A stretch of DNA of 39,486 bases, taken from positions 1 through 39,486 of the forward strand of contig CAKUUY010000016.1 of assembly GCA_934693235.1 (NCBI GenBank). The letters run 5' to 3'. The notes beneath the pieces are model-generated. The model did not search any database, was not told the origin of the DNA, and saw only the letters and a program-made list of their open reading frames with translations. Numbering within the stretch: position 1 is the stretch's first letter; each line of letters opens with the position of its first letter. Origin of the DNA: an uncultured Candidatus Melainabacteria bacterium (lineage in GTDB: Bacteria > Cyanobacteriota > Vampirovibrionia > Gastranaerophilales > Gastranaerophilaceae). Below are positions 25,872 through 34,741 of this stretch, in pieces. Position numbers and translations under genes: made by a program.

Positions 25872-25909
25872 GTGAATAGTGAAGTCTTAAAAGACTTTTC
25901 ACTATTCAC
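25872..25909. repeat. Long inverted repeat between rny and the YmdB-like gene
   Basis: GTGAATAGTGAAGTCTT (25872-25888) pairs with AAGACTTTTCACTATTCAC (25891-25909), two bases unpaired on one arm. Weaker outer pairing of GTGAG (25858) with CTCAC (25912) extends it. It could attenuate or stabilise the rny-ymdB transcript, or be a small mobile palindrome. Confidence 0.65.
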
Positions 25910-25922
25910 CTCTCACTTTTAC

Positions 25923-27443
25923 TTATTTTGCGATCTCCGTTGTACGGAATTCACGAACTACCGTAACTCTGATTTGTCCAGGGTAATCCAATTCTGATTC
26001 AATTCGTTTTGCAACGTCTCTCGCAAGTTTTTGTGAAGCCAAATCATCAAATTTTTCTGATTCAACAATAATTCTAACCTCACGCCCTGCTTGAACCGCA
26101 AACGATTGTTTAATACCATCAAAACTGTTTACAATTTCTTCTATTTTTTGTAAACGTTTAATATAAATTTCTAAAGTATCACGTCTTGCTCCCGGTCTGC
26201 CTGCCGAAATTGCATCAGCAACTTTTACAAGAACTGCCTCGATAGTATTTGCAACAACGTCATCGTGGTGAGCTTCAATTGCGTGAATAACTTCAGATCT
26301 TTCTCCATATCTTGATGCAAGTTCAACACCAAGCTGAATATGTGTACCTTCTTGAGTTTGGTCAATCGCTTTACCAATATCATGTAAAAGCCCTGCTCGT
26401 TTTGCAATTTTTTCATTTGCTCCGATTTCAGCAGCAAGCATGCCCGCAATATGCCCAACTTCCAATGAATGTTTTAAAACATTTTGACCATAACTTGTTC
26501 TGTAATAAAGGCGGCCAAGAGTCTTGATTAGTTCTTTATTTAGACCCATAACCCCCATCTCAAGTGCTGCATTTTCACCTTCATTCCAGATTTTTTTATC
26601 GATTTCATCTTGAGCTTTTTCAACCATTTCTTCAATACGAACCGGGTGAATACGCCCATCAACGATTAACTTTTCAAGTGCAAGTTTTGCAATCTCGCGC
26701 CTTACCGGATCAAAACTTGATAATACAACAGCTTCTGGTGTATCATCAATAATTAAATCAACACCGGTCAAAGTTTCTAACGCACGAATGTTGCGCCCCT
26801 CACGACCAATTATACGACCTTTCATTTCATCATTTGGCAAAGCAACAACTGAAACAGTAGTTTCAACAACTTGTTCAATCATACATCTTTGCATTGTTGT
26901 AGAAAGAATTTCTTTCGCTTTCTCTAAAGATGTCTCTTTAATTTTAGCTTCATTTTCTTTAACAAGCTGCATTTGCTCTTGAGCCAAGTCATGTTTCAAT
27001 TGATCTAAAAGCATAGTTTTAGCTTCTTCTGCAGACATCCCAGAAATTCGTTCCAATTCTGTAGTTTGTTTTTGAACAATTTCAGCCAAATAGTCTTCTT
27101 TTTCAAGAAGTTCATCTATTTTTCTTTGTGCCTGAAGGTCTTTGTCAGTGTATTCTTGAATTTTATCTTCAAGCATGTCTTCACGTTTTGCCAACTTTTG
27201 TTCTTGTCTTGCTAATTCTTGACGTCTCTCTCTTTCCTCTTCGTTAAGTTTTTCTCTGTCATCTTGAAGTTCTTCAATAGCTTTAATACGAGCTTCTTTT
27301 AGGAGCAGTTTTTCTTTTTCTTCCAGAGCCTGTCTGTCTTTTTCAACCGATAAAAGTACAGATTTAGTTTTGCTTTGCTGGACAAACAGCACAGCGACTA
27401 ATGCTATTACCGCAATAATCGCAATAATTGATAAAAAGTCCAT
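25923..27443 (-). CDS. rny: Ribonuclease Y
   Basis: A 506-aa membrane-anchored endoribonuclease that initiates mRNA decay. The N-terminal helix (SIIAIIAVIALVAVLFV, about 5-21) is followed by a long coiled coil (about 30-180), a KH domain with GRIIGREGRNIRALE, and an HD domain with the catalytic GLLHDIGKAID. Length is close to the family norm of about 520. It heads a minus-strand run with YmdB-like, PHP, pilin-like and LOG genes. Confidence 0.97.
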   Translation of the reverse strand: MDFLSIIAIIAVIALVAVLFVQQSKTKSVLLSVEKDRQALEEKEKLLLKEARIKAIEELQDDREKLNEEERERRQELARQEQKLAKREDMLEDKIQEYTDKDLQAQRKIDELLEKEDYLAEIVQKQTTELERISGMSAEEAKTMLLDQLKHDLAQEQMQLVKENEAKIKETSLEKAKEILSTTMQRCMIEQVVETTVSVVALPNDEMKGRIIGREGRNIRALETLTGVDLIIDDTPEAVVLSSFDPVRREIAKLALEKLIVDGRIHPVRIEEMVEKAQDEIDKKIWNEGENAALEMGVMGLNKELIKTLGRLYYRTSYGQNVLKHSLEVGHIAGMLAAEIGANEKIAKRAGLLHDIGKAIDQTQEGTHIQLGVELASRYGERSEVIHAIEAHHDDVVANTIEAVLVKVADAISAGRPGARRDTLEIYIKRLQKIEEIVNSFDGIKQSFAVQAGREVRIIVESEKFDDLASQKLARDVAKRIESELDYPGQIRVTVVREFRTTEIAK

Positions 27444-27671
27444 AAAGTTTTATACCTTATCCTTTTCTATTTTTTAATAATACACGCAATGCCCGATACA
27501 TGTATCCTATCGAGCTTCTTCTTATTTAATTTATTATGTGAATTTTATTGCATATATTTCCAAAAAATATTTACCTACTACATCTGTCAACATCTTAACA
27601 TAATTATAAGATTTTGTATAGTAGATATTTATTTTTTGATACAAAAAATTTCCGATATTTATTAAAATCTT

Positions 27672-27686
27672 TTTGTGCTAAAGTGT
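27672..27686 (+). promoter_or_regulatory. Promoter-like -10 of the YibE/F gene
   Basis: TTTGTGCTAAAGTGT, with TAAAGT (27679-27684) as a -10 and TGTG upstream, about 20 bases before the start codon. The same 15-mer with one change occurs inside the invertible segment at 38258. Confidence 0.4.
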
Positions 27687-27704
27687 GATTGGCGAGGAGA
27701 TATC

Positions 27705-28835
27705 ATGAAAAAAATATTAGTTACTCTTTTTTTGTTAGTAAGTATGGCAATTCCTGCGACTGCAAACGATGAGAATAAAGTTATTTTACCATCAGAAACA
27801 GGATTAGTAGAAAGCATCAAATATGAAGATGCTCAAGGACTTAACCAAGGCGAAGAAACAACCAAACAAATTGTAACAGTAAAAATTCTAACAGGAAAAT
27901 TCAAAGGAGCTGAAAGGATAATTGACAATATGCTTACCGGAAATCCGTCTTACGATATTAACCTTTCGAAAGGAGATAAGGTAATTCTTCACTTAGAACC
28001 GTTAAATGACACAGTTTCAACACCTGATGATGTTGACATTTTTATTGCGGATATTCAAAGAGACAATTCAATTTATGTATTTACTGGATTATTCTTCACC
28101 TTACTTCTTTTTATCGGAAAGAAAAAAGGGGCAACAAGTATAGTTTCCATTGTCTCAACATTGGGTTTAATTTTCTTTTTACTAATACCAATGATTTTGC
28201 ATGGATTTTGTCCAATCGCATCAGCGGTTTTAATCGGAATTTTTTCAACAATTGTAACAATTTATCTTGTCGGAGGCTTTAATTCAAAAAGTTCTGCAGC
28301 AATTATAGGAACAGCTATAAGCTTAATTTTTGCGGGCGGATTTTCAATATTTGCAATATATTTTGCACACCTTACAGGTTTTGCAGGAGAAGAAAATATG
28401 TTTTTGTACACAGCAAGACCGGATTTAAGTTTCACAGGAATTCTTGCAGCTTCAATGATTATTGCGGCACTTGGTGCATTAATGGATACAGCTGTATCTA
28501 TCGCAAGCACGGTCAATGAAATTTTTGAAACCGATAAAACATTAACAGTAAAACAACTTTTCAAATCAGGAATGAACGTTGGACGTGATATTATCGGCAC
28601 AATGTCAAACACTTTGATTTTGGTATATTTAGGAAGTTCATTGCCGCTTGTTTTGTTGTCTAGCAATATTGACATGAACAAATTCTTTAATTTAAACCAA
28701 GTTGCAACAGAAATTCTCTCTGCACTAATAGGAAGTATTGCAATTCTTTTCTGTGTTCCAATTACGGCAATTGTTGCTGCATATTTGATTAAAAAGAGTA
28801 GCGATAATAAGGTAGATTTTTCGAATTTAAAATAA
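27705..28835 (+). CDS. YibE/F family membrane protein
   Basis: A 376-aa YibE/F-like protein of unknown transport or membrane function. The signal peptide is MKKILVTLFLLVSMAIPATA with an AxA cleavage site, followed by a soluble domain (about 22-125) and seven or more membrane helices. The ATG at 27705 is chosen because GAGGAGAT lies directly upstream; an in-frame GTG 30 bases earlier has no ribosome site and would hide the signal peptide. It is alone, followed by two family C repeats. Confidence 0.88.
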   Translation: MKKILVTLFLLVSMAIPATANDENKVILPSETGLVESIKYEDAQGLNQGEETTKQIVTVKILTGKFKGAERIIDNMLTGNPSYDINLSKGDKVILHLEPLNDTVSTPDDVDIFIADIQRDNSIYVFTGLFFTLLLFIGKKKGATSIVSIVSTLGLIFFLLIPMILHGFCPIASAVLIGIFSTIVTIYLVGGFNSKSSAAIIGTAISLIFAGGFSIFAIYFAHLTGFAGEENMFLYTARPDLSFTGILAASMIIAALGALMDTAVSIASTVNEIFETDKTLTVKQLFKSGMNVGRDIIGTMSNTLILVYLGSSLPLVLLSSNIDMNKFFNLNQVATEILSALIGSIAILFCVPITAIVAAYLIKKSSDNKVDFSNLK

Positions 28836-28875
28836 GTAGTTACAAAAAAAATAATTCAAAAACACCAATTGAAAG

Positions 28876-28948
28876 ATTTCTTCTCTCCAAGGAAGAGAAA
28901 GAGGTTGTTAATGAGCTAAAACGAATGTTACAACCTCTAGAGAGGGGT
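28876..28948. repeat. Interspersed fold-back repeat, family C variant
   Basis: TCTCTCCAAGGAAGAG, GAGGTTGTTAATGAGC, ACAACCTC, GAGAGGGG; GAGGTTGT pairs with ACAACCTC. It lies back to back with the next copy. Confidence 0.55.
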
Positions 28949-28972
28949 GAGCTTACTTATTTTGAGGATTTA

Positions 28973-29040
28973 CCCCTCTCCCGCATTTCTAATGCTCACT
29001 AATGTTCGCATAGAACTGCGACCTCCACCCTAGGGAGGTG
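28973..29040 (-). repeat. Interspersed fold-back repeat, family C
   Basis: Reverse-complemented it reads CACCTCCCTAGGGTGGAGG, GCAGTTCT..GCGAAC..AGTGAGC, AATGCGGGAGAGGGG, closely matching the copy at 18640-18708 in the opposite orientation. Confidence 0.65.
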
Positions 29041-29051
29041 AAAAATTTTCA

Positions 29052-29088
29052 CAAAAAAGTCGGACAGAACCGAATTCCGCCCGACTTT
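29052..29088 (-). terminator. Terminator of metK
   Basis: AAAGTCGG (29056-29063) pairs with CCGACTTT (29081-29088); on the minus strand a T run follows. Confidence 0.85.
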
Positions 29089-29106
29089 CAAATTATGTTT
29101 TACATT

Positions 29107-30390
29107 CTATTTGCAAGAGCAAGAACAACAACCGCAAGAGCAAGCTTGAGATTTCAAAGCCTCTGCCTTATCAGTGTGTTCCCAAGGAACATCAATATCT
29201 GTTCTACCCATATGACCATAAGCTGCCAACAATTGATAGAATTTACCACCGTTTTTAGCCGGCAAGTTTCTTAAATCAAAGTTTTTGATAATAGCAGCAG
29301 GTCTAAGGTCAAAGTTTTTAGCAACAAGTTCTGAAATTGCATCATCAGAAATTTTACCTGTTCCAAAAGTATCAACCATAATTGAAATAGGTTCAGCGAC
29401 ACCGATTGCATAAGCTAATTCTATTTCACATTTTTCAGCCAAACCTGAAGCTACAACGTTTTTAGCTACGTAACGAGAAGCATAAGCAGCTGATCTGTCA
29501 ACTTTTGTTGGATCTTTTCCAGAGAAAGCTCCACCGCCGTGACGAGAATAACCGCCGTATGTATCTACAATAATCTTACGGCCTGTCAAACCAGCGTCAC
29601 CTTGAGGCCCTCCTACTACAAAACGGCCTGATGGGTTAACAAGAATTTTTGTTTCATCATCAAGTTTGATAGATTCGTTTTCAAAAACGTAGTCAATAAC
29701 GTATTTTTTGATATCTTCTCTAATTTTTGCTTGAATTTGAGCATTATCAGAAATTCCATCAATAACATCATCGTGTTGAGTAGAAATCAAAACCGTGTGA
29801 ATTCTTGATGGTTTACCGTCAACGTATTCAACAGTAACCTGAGATTTCCCATCCGGTCTAAGGTAAGATAAAATACCTTGTTTTCTAACTTGGGCCAATC
29901 TGTATGAAAGTTTGTGAGCCAAGCTGATAGGCAAAGGCATAAGTTCAGGAGTTTCGTTACAAGCGTAACCAAACATAATACCTTGGTCTCCAGCACCGAT
30001 ATCTTCTGTTTCTGAAACAGATGTATCTGCGTTATCTGAACGAGATTCAAGTGCTTTGTTTACGCCACCTGCGATGTCACAAGATTGTTCATCAATACTT
30101 GTCAAAACTGCACAAGTGTTGAAATCAAAGCCGCCGCCTTCGCTTTCAGTATAACCAATATTTTTAATAGTGTTTCTAACAACTGACGGAATATCAACAT
30201 AACAGTCAGATGTAATTTCTCCACATACAAGTGCCATACCTGTTGTAACTGTCGTTTCAGCAGCAACACGAGATTGCGGATACTTTGTCAAAAACTCGTC
30301 TAAAATTGCATCAGAAATCTGATCGCAAACTTTGTCGGGGTGACCTTCCGTAACTGATTCGGAAGTAAATAAAAAGTTTTTTGGTGCCAT
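29107..30390 (-). CDS. metK: S-adenosylmethionine synthase with Cys-rich tail
   Basis: A 427-aa MetK that makes SAM from methionine and ATP. The signatures are GHPDKVCDQISDAILD, the methionine loop GAGDQGIMFGYA, GGAFSGKDPTKVDRSAAY and the P-loop-like GGPQGDAGLTGRK. The usual length is about 385-400. This one ends with an added tail ACSCGCCSCSCK carrying six Cys (417, 419, 421, 422, 424, 426), not part of the normal fold. The tail could bind metal or be redox-active; unknown. Shine-Dalgarno AAGGAG precedes the ATG. No SAM riboswitch is visible in the short leader, which holds a family B repeat. Confidence 0.97.
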   Translation of the reverse strand: MAPKNFLFTSESVTEGHPDKVCDQISDAILDEFLTKYPQSRVAAETTVTTGMALVCGEITSDCYVDIPSVVRNTIKNIGYTESEGGGFDFNTCAVLTSIDEQSCDIAGGVNKALESRSDNADTSVSETEDIGAGDQGIMFGYACNETPELMPLPISLAHKLSYRLAQVRKQGILSYLRPDGKSQVTVEYVDGKPSRIHTVLISTQHDDVIDGISDNAQIQAKIREDIKKYVIDYVFENESIKLDDETKILVNPSGRFVVGGPQGDAGLTGRKIIVDTYGGYSRHGGGAFSGKDPTKVDRSAAYASRYVAKNVVASGLAEKCEIELAYAIGVAEPISIMVDTFGTGKISDDAISELVAKNFDLRPAAIIKNFDLRNLPAKNGGKFYQLLAAYGHMGRTDIDVPWEHTDKAEALKSQACSCGCCSCSCK

Positions 30391-30419
30391 TTCAAATTCT
30401 CCTTAATTTGTTTTTGGTT

Positions 30420-30492
30420 GTCATCTTGAGCATTAGCGAAAGATCTCACCACACATGAGATTCTTCGGGGTTTGTCACCCCCTCAGAATGAC
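30420..30492. repeat. Interspersed repeat, family B
   Basis: GTCATCTTGAGCATTAGCGAAAGATCTC ... GAGATTCTTCGGGG ... CCTCAGAATGAC. It has the same termini and inner AAGATCT/AGATTCTTC pairing as 18728-18813. Just beyond, GCCGG (30502) and CCGGC (30526) form a further small hairpin. These fill the 208-base gap upstream of metK. Confidence 0.65.
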
Positions 30493-30598
30493 AAACACTC
30501 AGCCGGTAAGGTTTTTAATTCCGACCCGGCAATGTACTAATGAAGAGTGTACACCAGACAATTTTTAAAAGCAAATTATGAATTAATATGTATTAACA

Positions 30599-32859
30599 TT
30601 AATACATACTTAGAAAATACGAAACAAACTTGTCAACTGTGTAATTAGAAAATTCTGGTTGTCTCATTGTTGAAATTGCATCATTTGCGACTTCTTGAAG
30701 ATTTTCAATTGTAGCATTTGGATATTTCCTTTTAATATTATTAATTATTTGTTGAGTAGCTTGTCTTTCTAACGGGGCTAATTTAATGTTCATAGAGCCA
30801 TTTTTTATTACTTGATTATAGGCATCTCGAACTAATTCCCCTCTTCTGAAACTTTCATTCTCAACCGGTTGTTGCCTATAAGCAGCATAATTAACCTCTG
30901 GTTCTATATAATGCTTTAAGAAATTATCAGAATAAATCTTTGCTTTATCATCATAATACTGATTATGATTGTCAAAGAACTCATCCTGTTTATTTATCCA
31001 ATTTCTCAGATTTTTAGACATATTCAATTTTTTATCAAAATCGGTTGCTATCGAATTTATGTACAATTCTTTGTATTGAAATTGATGATTTAATTCATGG
31101 CAAATAGCACCAAATAATTCTGCCTTATTTCCATTTTGCCAATTTCTGTTTATTGCAATTTCAGCACTTTTCCCCATATTGTCGCCAACAGAAGAATAAT
31201 TTGAACCGCTACCAATTATTTTTAGTTTAATTGGAGCTTCTTCCAGCCCCATAGCCTTTTTACATAATACAAATGCGCCTTTTATAAAATCGTCACCAGA
31301 TTTTTTATTCAATTCTAAAATTGCTTGTTTATTGTTGCGAACAATATTTACAAACGCTTCGTCTGTCTCTGCAAACTTTGATGATGGAGCTTTTAGTAAA
31401 CCTTTAGGGATATTAATATTTCCATTTGATATAATATTTCCTTGTAAAAGTTTTTCTTTCAATTGTTGACGATTTAATTTTTCATTGATAAATTCTGTTC
31501 CCGATCTTACAAATTTTTTACCAACACCTCTGGATAAAACAAAACCGCCACCTTTCATGCCTAAGCCGACTAATGGCGCATACAATGCACCCTCTCCGGA
31601 GGCTTTTGCTACATCTGACAAACTACCTCCATTTACTGCAGTCCTAAAACCATTATCTATTCCTCCATTAACAGCTCCGTCTGTCAATATTTCTGAACCG
31701 TAAGCAAGAGTCTTTTTACCTACACCCTCTCCAACATATTTGAACGCTCCGGGGCTCATTAGAGATGTTTTTAACGTTTGTTTGAAGTTATTTTCTACAA
31801 CATCTTCTGCTATTTCTTTACCCACGGTTTTTACAGTCTGCAAGCCAAATTTCGTTGCAACTACTTTTCCGACAGCTCCGCCAATACCACTTGTCACTGG
31901 CGCTAACATACCGGATACTGCACCTGTTCCGGCATCTTTTTTTAAATTGTCAAAGGTATATTTTCGTCCACCGGAATATGCATCAACAGCTTTTATACCG
32001 CTTTTTACCAATGCACCTGTGCCTGCCGCAACTGCGACTCCAAGAGCAATACTCGCCCCTCCGGTAAACGGAGCAGCCGCAACTGCCAAAGTATACACAC
32101 CAAAAGCTGCTACACCTGATGCAACATCTGCAACAACATCTGTAGCCATTTCTTGACCCTCTTGGTAGCCGGCAACCTTTTGACCGGCTTGAGAGATTTC
32201 TCCTTTTTTAAATTTTTCAAGATTAGCTTTTGTATATTTTTGTCCGGTAATTTTTTCAAATTGTTTCGGGGCAACTTTTGCATTTGGTTGACGCAACTTT
32301 TTTAACATATCACGCTCTGCATTAATTTGATTTTGCGCCTTATCAGAACCATCTCCGATACCGGTTTTATTTTTAAACCAATCCCAGCCTTTGCCAATAA
32401 AACCTTGCTCTTTTTTGACTTTATTTAACTTCTTTTCTTGATTGTTTAACTTTACAATATTTTGGTCAATTTGACCTAACGCAGGATTTTTAGCCTTAAT
32501 AGGTTTACTTTTCTTCCCGTCTTTTGTAACAGTATAACTTGTTCCGTCAGGAGAAATCGAAATTTGTCCCTCAACTTTTTTGAAATAATCAGGTTTAATT
32601 TGTATGCCGTCAGCTCCATAATATTTGCAAGCCATACGACCACCTTTTAGCATTGTATAAACAACTTTTCTACCTGATTGCAAATAAATTACTTGTGGCT
32701 TTGCCTGACTTGAATTGTGTTCCAGCGCAATCCCTTTGCCAACGGCGCGATTGCCCCCCCCCCGAAGAGCAAATTAATCGCTTTTTCGCGAGAAACTTTA
32801 GGGTTCTTCTTTAAATAAAGGCTCAATTGTTGCTGTTGTTGTACGCTTAAATCTGCCAT
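30599..32859 (-). CDS. Large toxin-like protein with HExxH metallopeptidase domain; frame broken at a G10 tract
   Basis: The good start is the ATG at 32859 (AGGAGA upstream), reading MADLSVQQQQQLSLYLKKNP. That frame hits a G10 tract (32763-32754) and, as sequenced, stops after about 55 codons. With G11 or G8 it joins the long frame to give 753 aa. A Lys-rich N-terminal region (about 90-240) is followed by a Gly/Ala-rich hydrophobic region (about 240-380) like the translocation-prone middle of polymorphic toxins. The C-terminal domain carries CHELNHQ (HExxH near 588) and a later EPEVNYAAYRQQPVE that may supply the third zinc ligand. It is probably a secreted or contact-dependent protease toxin or processing enzyme; no immunity gene is obvious. 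A TTG at 32683 lacks a ribosome site. Confidence 0.75.
32754..32763 (-). repeat. G10 homopolymer, candidate slippage switch (toxin-like gene)
   Basis: Ten G in the coding strand, context CTCTTC-G10-CAATCGCG, near codon 33. Same length, same 3' flank (CAATCxCG) and same frame offset as the tract in the prepilin at 12650. Confidence 0.8.
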
Positions 32860-32926
32860 AATTATTCTCCTACTCTAAATATGTCGGCTTACAACACAAA
32901 TTTCTTTAAGCAAAAATCAAACTTTG

Positions 32927-33085
32927 TTACATTTCGTAAGAAACACTGACAACCAATTCATTTTCTTCAACATCAACAACAGCCCAACGAATTACTGCAG
33001 TGAACTTTTTTGACAATTCATTCTCTATATAATCGTTGACAAAATTTTCTATTTTCGGAATTTTTACAATATCAGACTTAATCAC
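32927..33085 (-). CDS. Small hypothetical protein (52 aa)
   Basis: A GTG-started frame reading MIKSDIVKIPKIENFVND through FTAVIRWAVVDVEENELVVS to VSYEM. It has a plausible alpha-beta composition and codon use like neighbouring genes. There is no strong Shine-Dalgarno. It is divergent from tlyA and is the only open frame filling this 270-base gap. No family recognised. Confidence 0.5.
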   Translation of the reverse strand: MIKSDIVKIPKIENFVNDYIENELSKKFTAVIRWAVVDVEENELVVSVSYEM

Positions 33086-33128
33086 AATTTAATTTTACTA
33101 CAAATATATTTTATGCTAATTTAAAAAT

Positions 33129-33941
33129 ATGAAAGAAAGACTCGATAAATACCTTACAGATTTAGGCTATTTTGACACCAAAAGCAAAGCTGCTGCTGCA
33201 ATTTTAGCAGGACACGTCAAAATTAACGACGAATACATCACAAAAGCCGGCTTTCAAATCAATCCGGTTAAAGAATACGAAATTGTCGTAAAATCAATGC
33301 CGTTCGTATCTCGTGGAGGATTTAAACTAAAAAAAGCGCTAGATACCTTCCCTGTAAAAGTTGAAGGAAGAATTTGCCTTGACGCAGGAGCATCAACCGG
33401 AGGATTTACGGATTGTTTACTGCAAAACGGCGCAAAATTTGTTTACTCTGCGGATGTCGGATATGGGCAATTAGATTGGAAAATCCGCTCAGATAATCGT
33501 GTCAAACCAATTGAAAGAACAAACTTAAGAAACTGTGCATTTGAAGAAATATATTCAGAAAACGAGCCTATAGCTGATTTGTTGGTCAGTGACCTTTCTT
33601 TCATCTCACTAACCAAAGTTTTACCAAACCTTAAAAATCTCCTTGCTCCGAATTTTCACGAAATGATCCTTTTAATAAAACCTCAATTTGAGGCAGGAAA
33701 AGAAAAAGTCGAAAAAGGCGGAGTTGTCAGAGATAAAAAGGTTCATAAAGAAGTTATTGAAAATGTCATAAATTGTGCCAAAGAACTTAACTACGCAATA
33801 AACGACCTTACATTCTCATCAATTAAAGGACCGTCCGGAAATATTGAATACCTTATTTGGCTGTCAAATCACAATGGGGAAGAAAACAACTTTGACATAA
33901 AAAACATTGTTGAAACAGCTTTTGAAACTTTAAACAATTAA
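33129..33941 (+). CDS. tlyA: TlyA-family rRNA 2'-O-methyltransferase
   Basis: A 270-aa protein with an N-terminal S4 RNA-binding domain (MKERLDKYLTDLGYFDTKSK onward, to about 60) and an FtsJ/RrmJ-type methyltransferase. SAM motif I is CLDAGASTGGFTDCLL (about 82-97), and YADVGYG-like SADVGYGQLDW follows. LLIKPQFEAGKEKV is typical of TlyA, which methylates 16S and 23S rRNA cytidines. Some relatives also act as haemolysins. A weak ribosome site precedes the ATG. Confidence 0.93.
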   Translation: MKERLDKYLTDLGYFDTKSKAAAAILAGHVKINDEYITKAGFQINPVKEYEIVVKSMPFVSRGGFKLKKALDTFPVKVEGRICLDAGASTGGFTDCLLQNGAKFVYSADVGYGQLDWKIRSDNRVKPIERTNLRNCAFEEIYSENEPIADLLVSDLSFISLTKVLPNLKNLLAPNFHEMILLIKPQFEAGKEKVEKGGVVRDKKVHKEVIENVINCAKELNYAINDLTFSSIKGPSGNIEYLIWLSNHNGEENNFDIKNIVETAFETLNN

Positions 33942-33952
33942 TAAAAACATAA

Positions 33953-33980
33953 TTGATTTTTTCAAAATATAAGCTATAAT
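33953..33980 (+). promoter_or_regulatory. Promoter of the SIMPL-domain gene
   Basis: TTGATT (33953-33958), 16-base spacer, TATAAT (33975-33980), 28 bases before the start codon. Confidence 0.7.
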
Positions 33981-34007
33981 AATAACGTAATTTAAGGAGA
34001 CATTTAT

Positions 34008-34730
34008 ATGTGGTTTGAAAAGTTAGAAAAGTTTCAGTTAGTTTTTTTGTCTTTAATTTTGGCTTTGGGTTTAATCTTTGCCGTTAAATGCGGAACCGGA
34101 GCACTATCAAATGATAAAATTACCGTTACGGGCTCAGCTTACAAAATTGTAAAATCAGACTCTGCAAGAATGGAATTTGAAATCACTGAAAGAAGTGCAA
34201 CAAAACGAATTGCATACAATACAGTTAAAGATCAACTTCCGGTCGTAAAAAAATATTTAATGGACAAAGGGATTACAGACATTGATATAAGCGCTTCAAA
34301 CGGTTACTATTCTTATAAATACCTTCCAAACGGAAATGTAACCAATGAAATTGCATACTACAATCTTTCTCAACCAATTGTAATTAAATCGAATGATGTT
34401 CAAAAAATTAAAGAAATATCATCAGAAATCCAAAGTCTTCTCGACAAAGGAATTAACATAAATGTAACAAATGCCGAATATTTTTATTCAGGCTTAACCG
34501 ACTTAAAAGTAGATTTATTAAAAGATGCAACAAAAGACGCAAAAGACAGAGCTACAGGAATGTTAAAAGCTACACACAATCGTCCGGGCAAAATTCAATC
34601 TGTAAATATGGGCGTATTCCAAATTACGCCGGTAGATTCAACGAATGTTTCTGACATGGGTATAAATGATACTTCTTCAATAGACAAAAAAGTTACAGCC
34701 GTTGCAAACGTTGTATTCCGCATAAAATAG
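34008..34730 (+). CDS. SIMPL-domain (DUF541) envelope protein
   Basis: A 240-aa protein with an N-terminal membrane anchor or uncleaved signal (LVFLSLILALGLIFAVKCG, about 11-29) and a SIMPL/DUF541 domain. The start of the domain is ITVTGSAYKIVKSDSARMEF; later come the internal helices LKVDLLKDATKDAKDRA and the end VTAVANVVFRIK. Family members are periplasmic or outer-membrane proteins (E. coli YggE type) linked to oxidative stress; molecular role unclear. Own promoter and Shine-Dalgarno AAGGAG. A small exported protein gene follows 11 bases later. Confidence 0.88.
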   Translation: MWFEKLEKFQLVFLSLILALGLIFAVKCGTGALSNDKITVTGSAYKIVKSDSARMEFEITERSATKRIAYNTVKDQLPVVKKYLMDKGITDIDISASNGYYSYKYLPNGNVTNEIAYYNLSQPIVIKSNDVQKIKEISSEIQSLLDKGININVTNAEYFYSGLTDLKVDLLKDATKDAKDRATGMLKATHNRPGKIQSVNMGVFQITPVDSTNVSDMGINDTSSIDKKVTAVANVVFRIK

Positions 34731-34741
34731 GAGAATTCAAA

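Noticed and set aside
30391..30598. SAM riboswitch upstream of metK
   Set aside because: The leader contains a family B repeat and a small GC hairpin but none of the conserved SAM aptamer segments, and no terminator.
31740..32156. 138-codon plus-strand frame rich in Pro/Ala
   Set aside because: It is the reverse strand of the Gly/Ala-rich region of the toxin-like gene; composition is a mirror effect.
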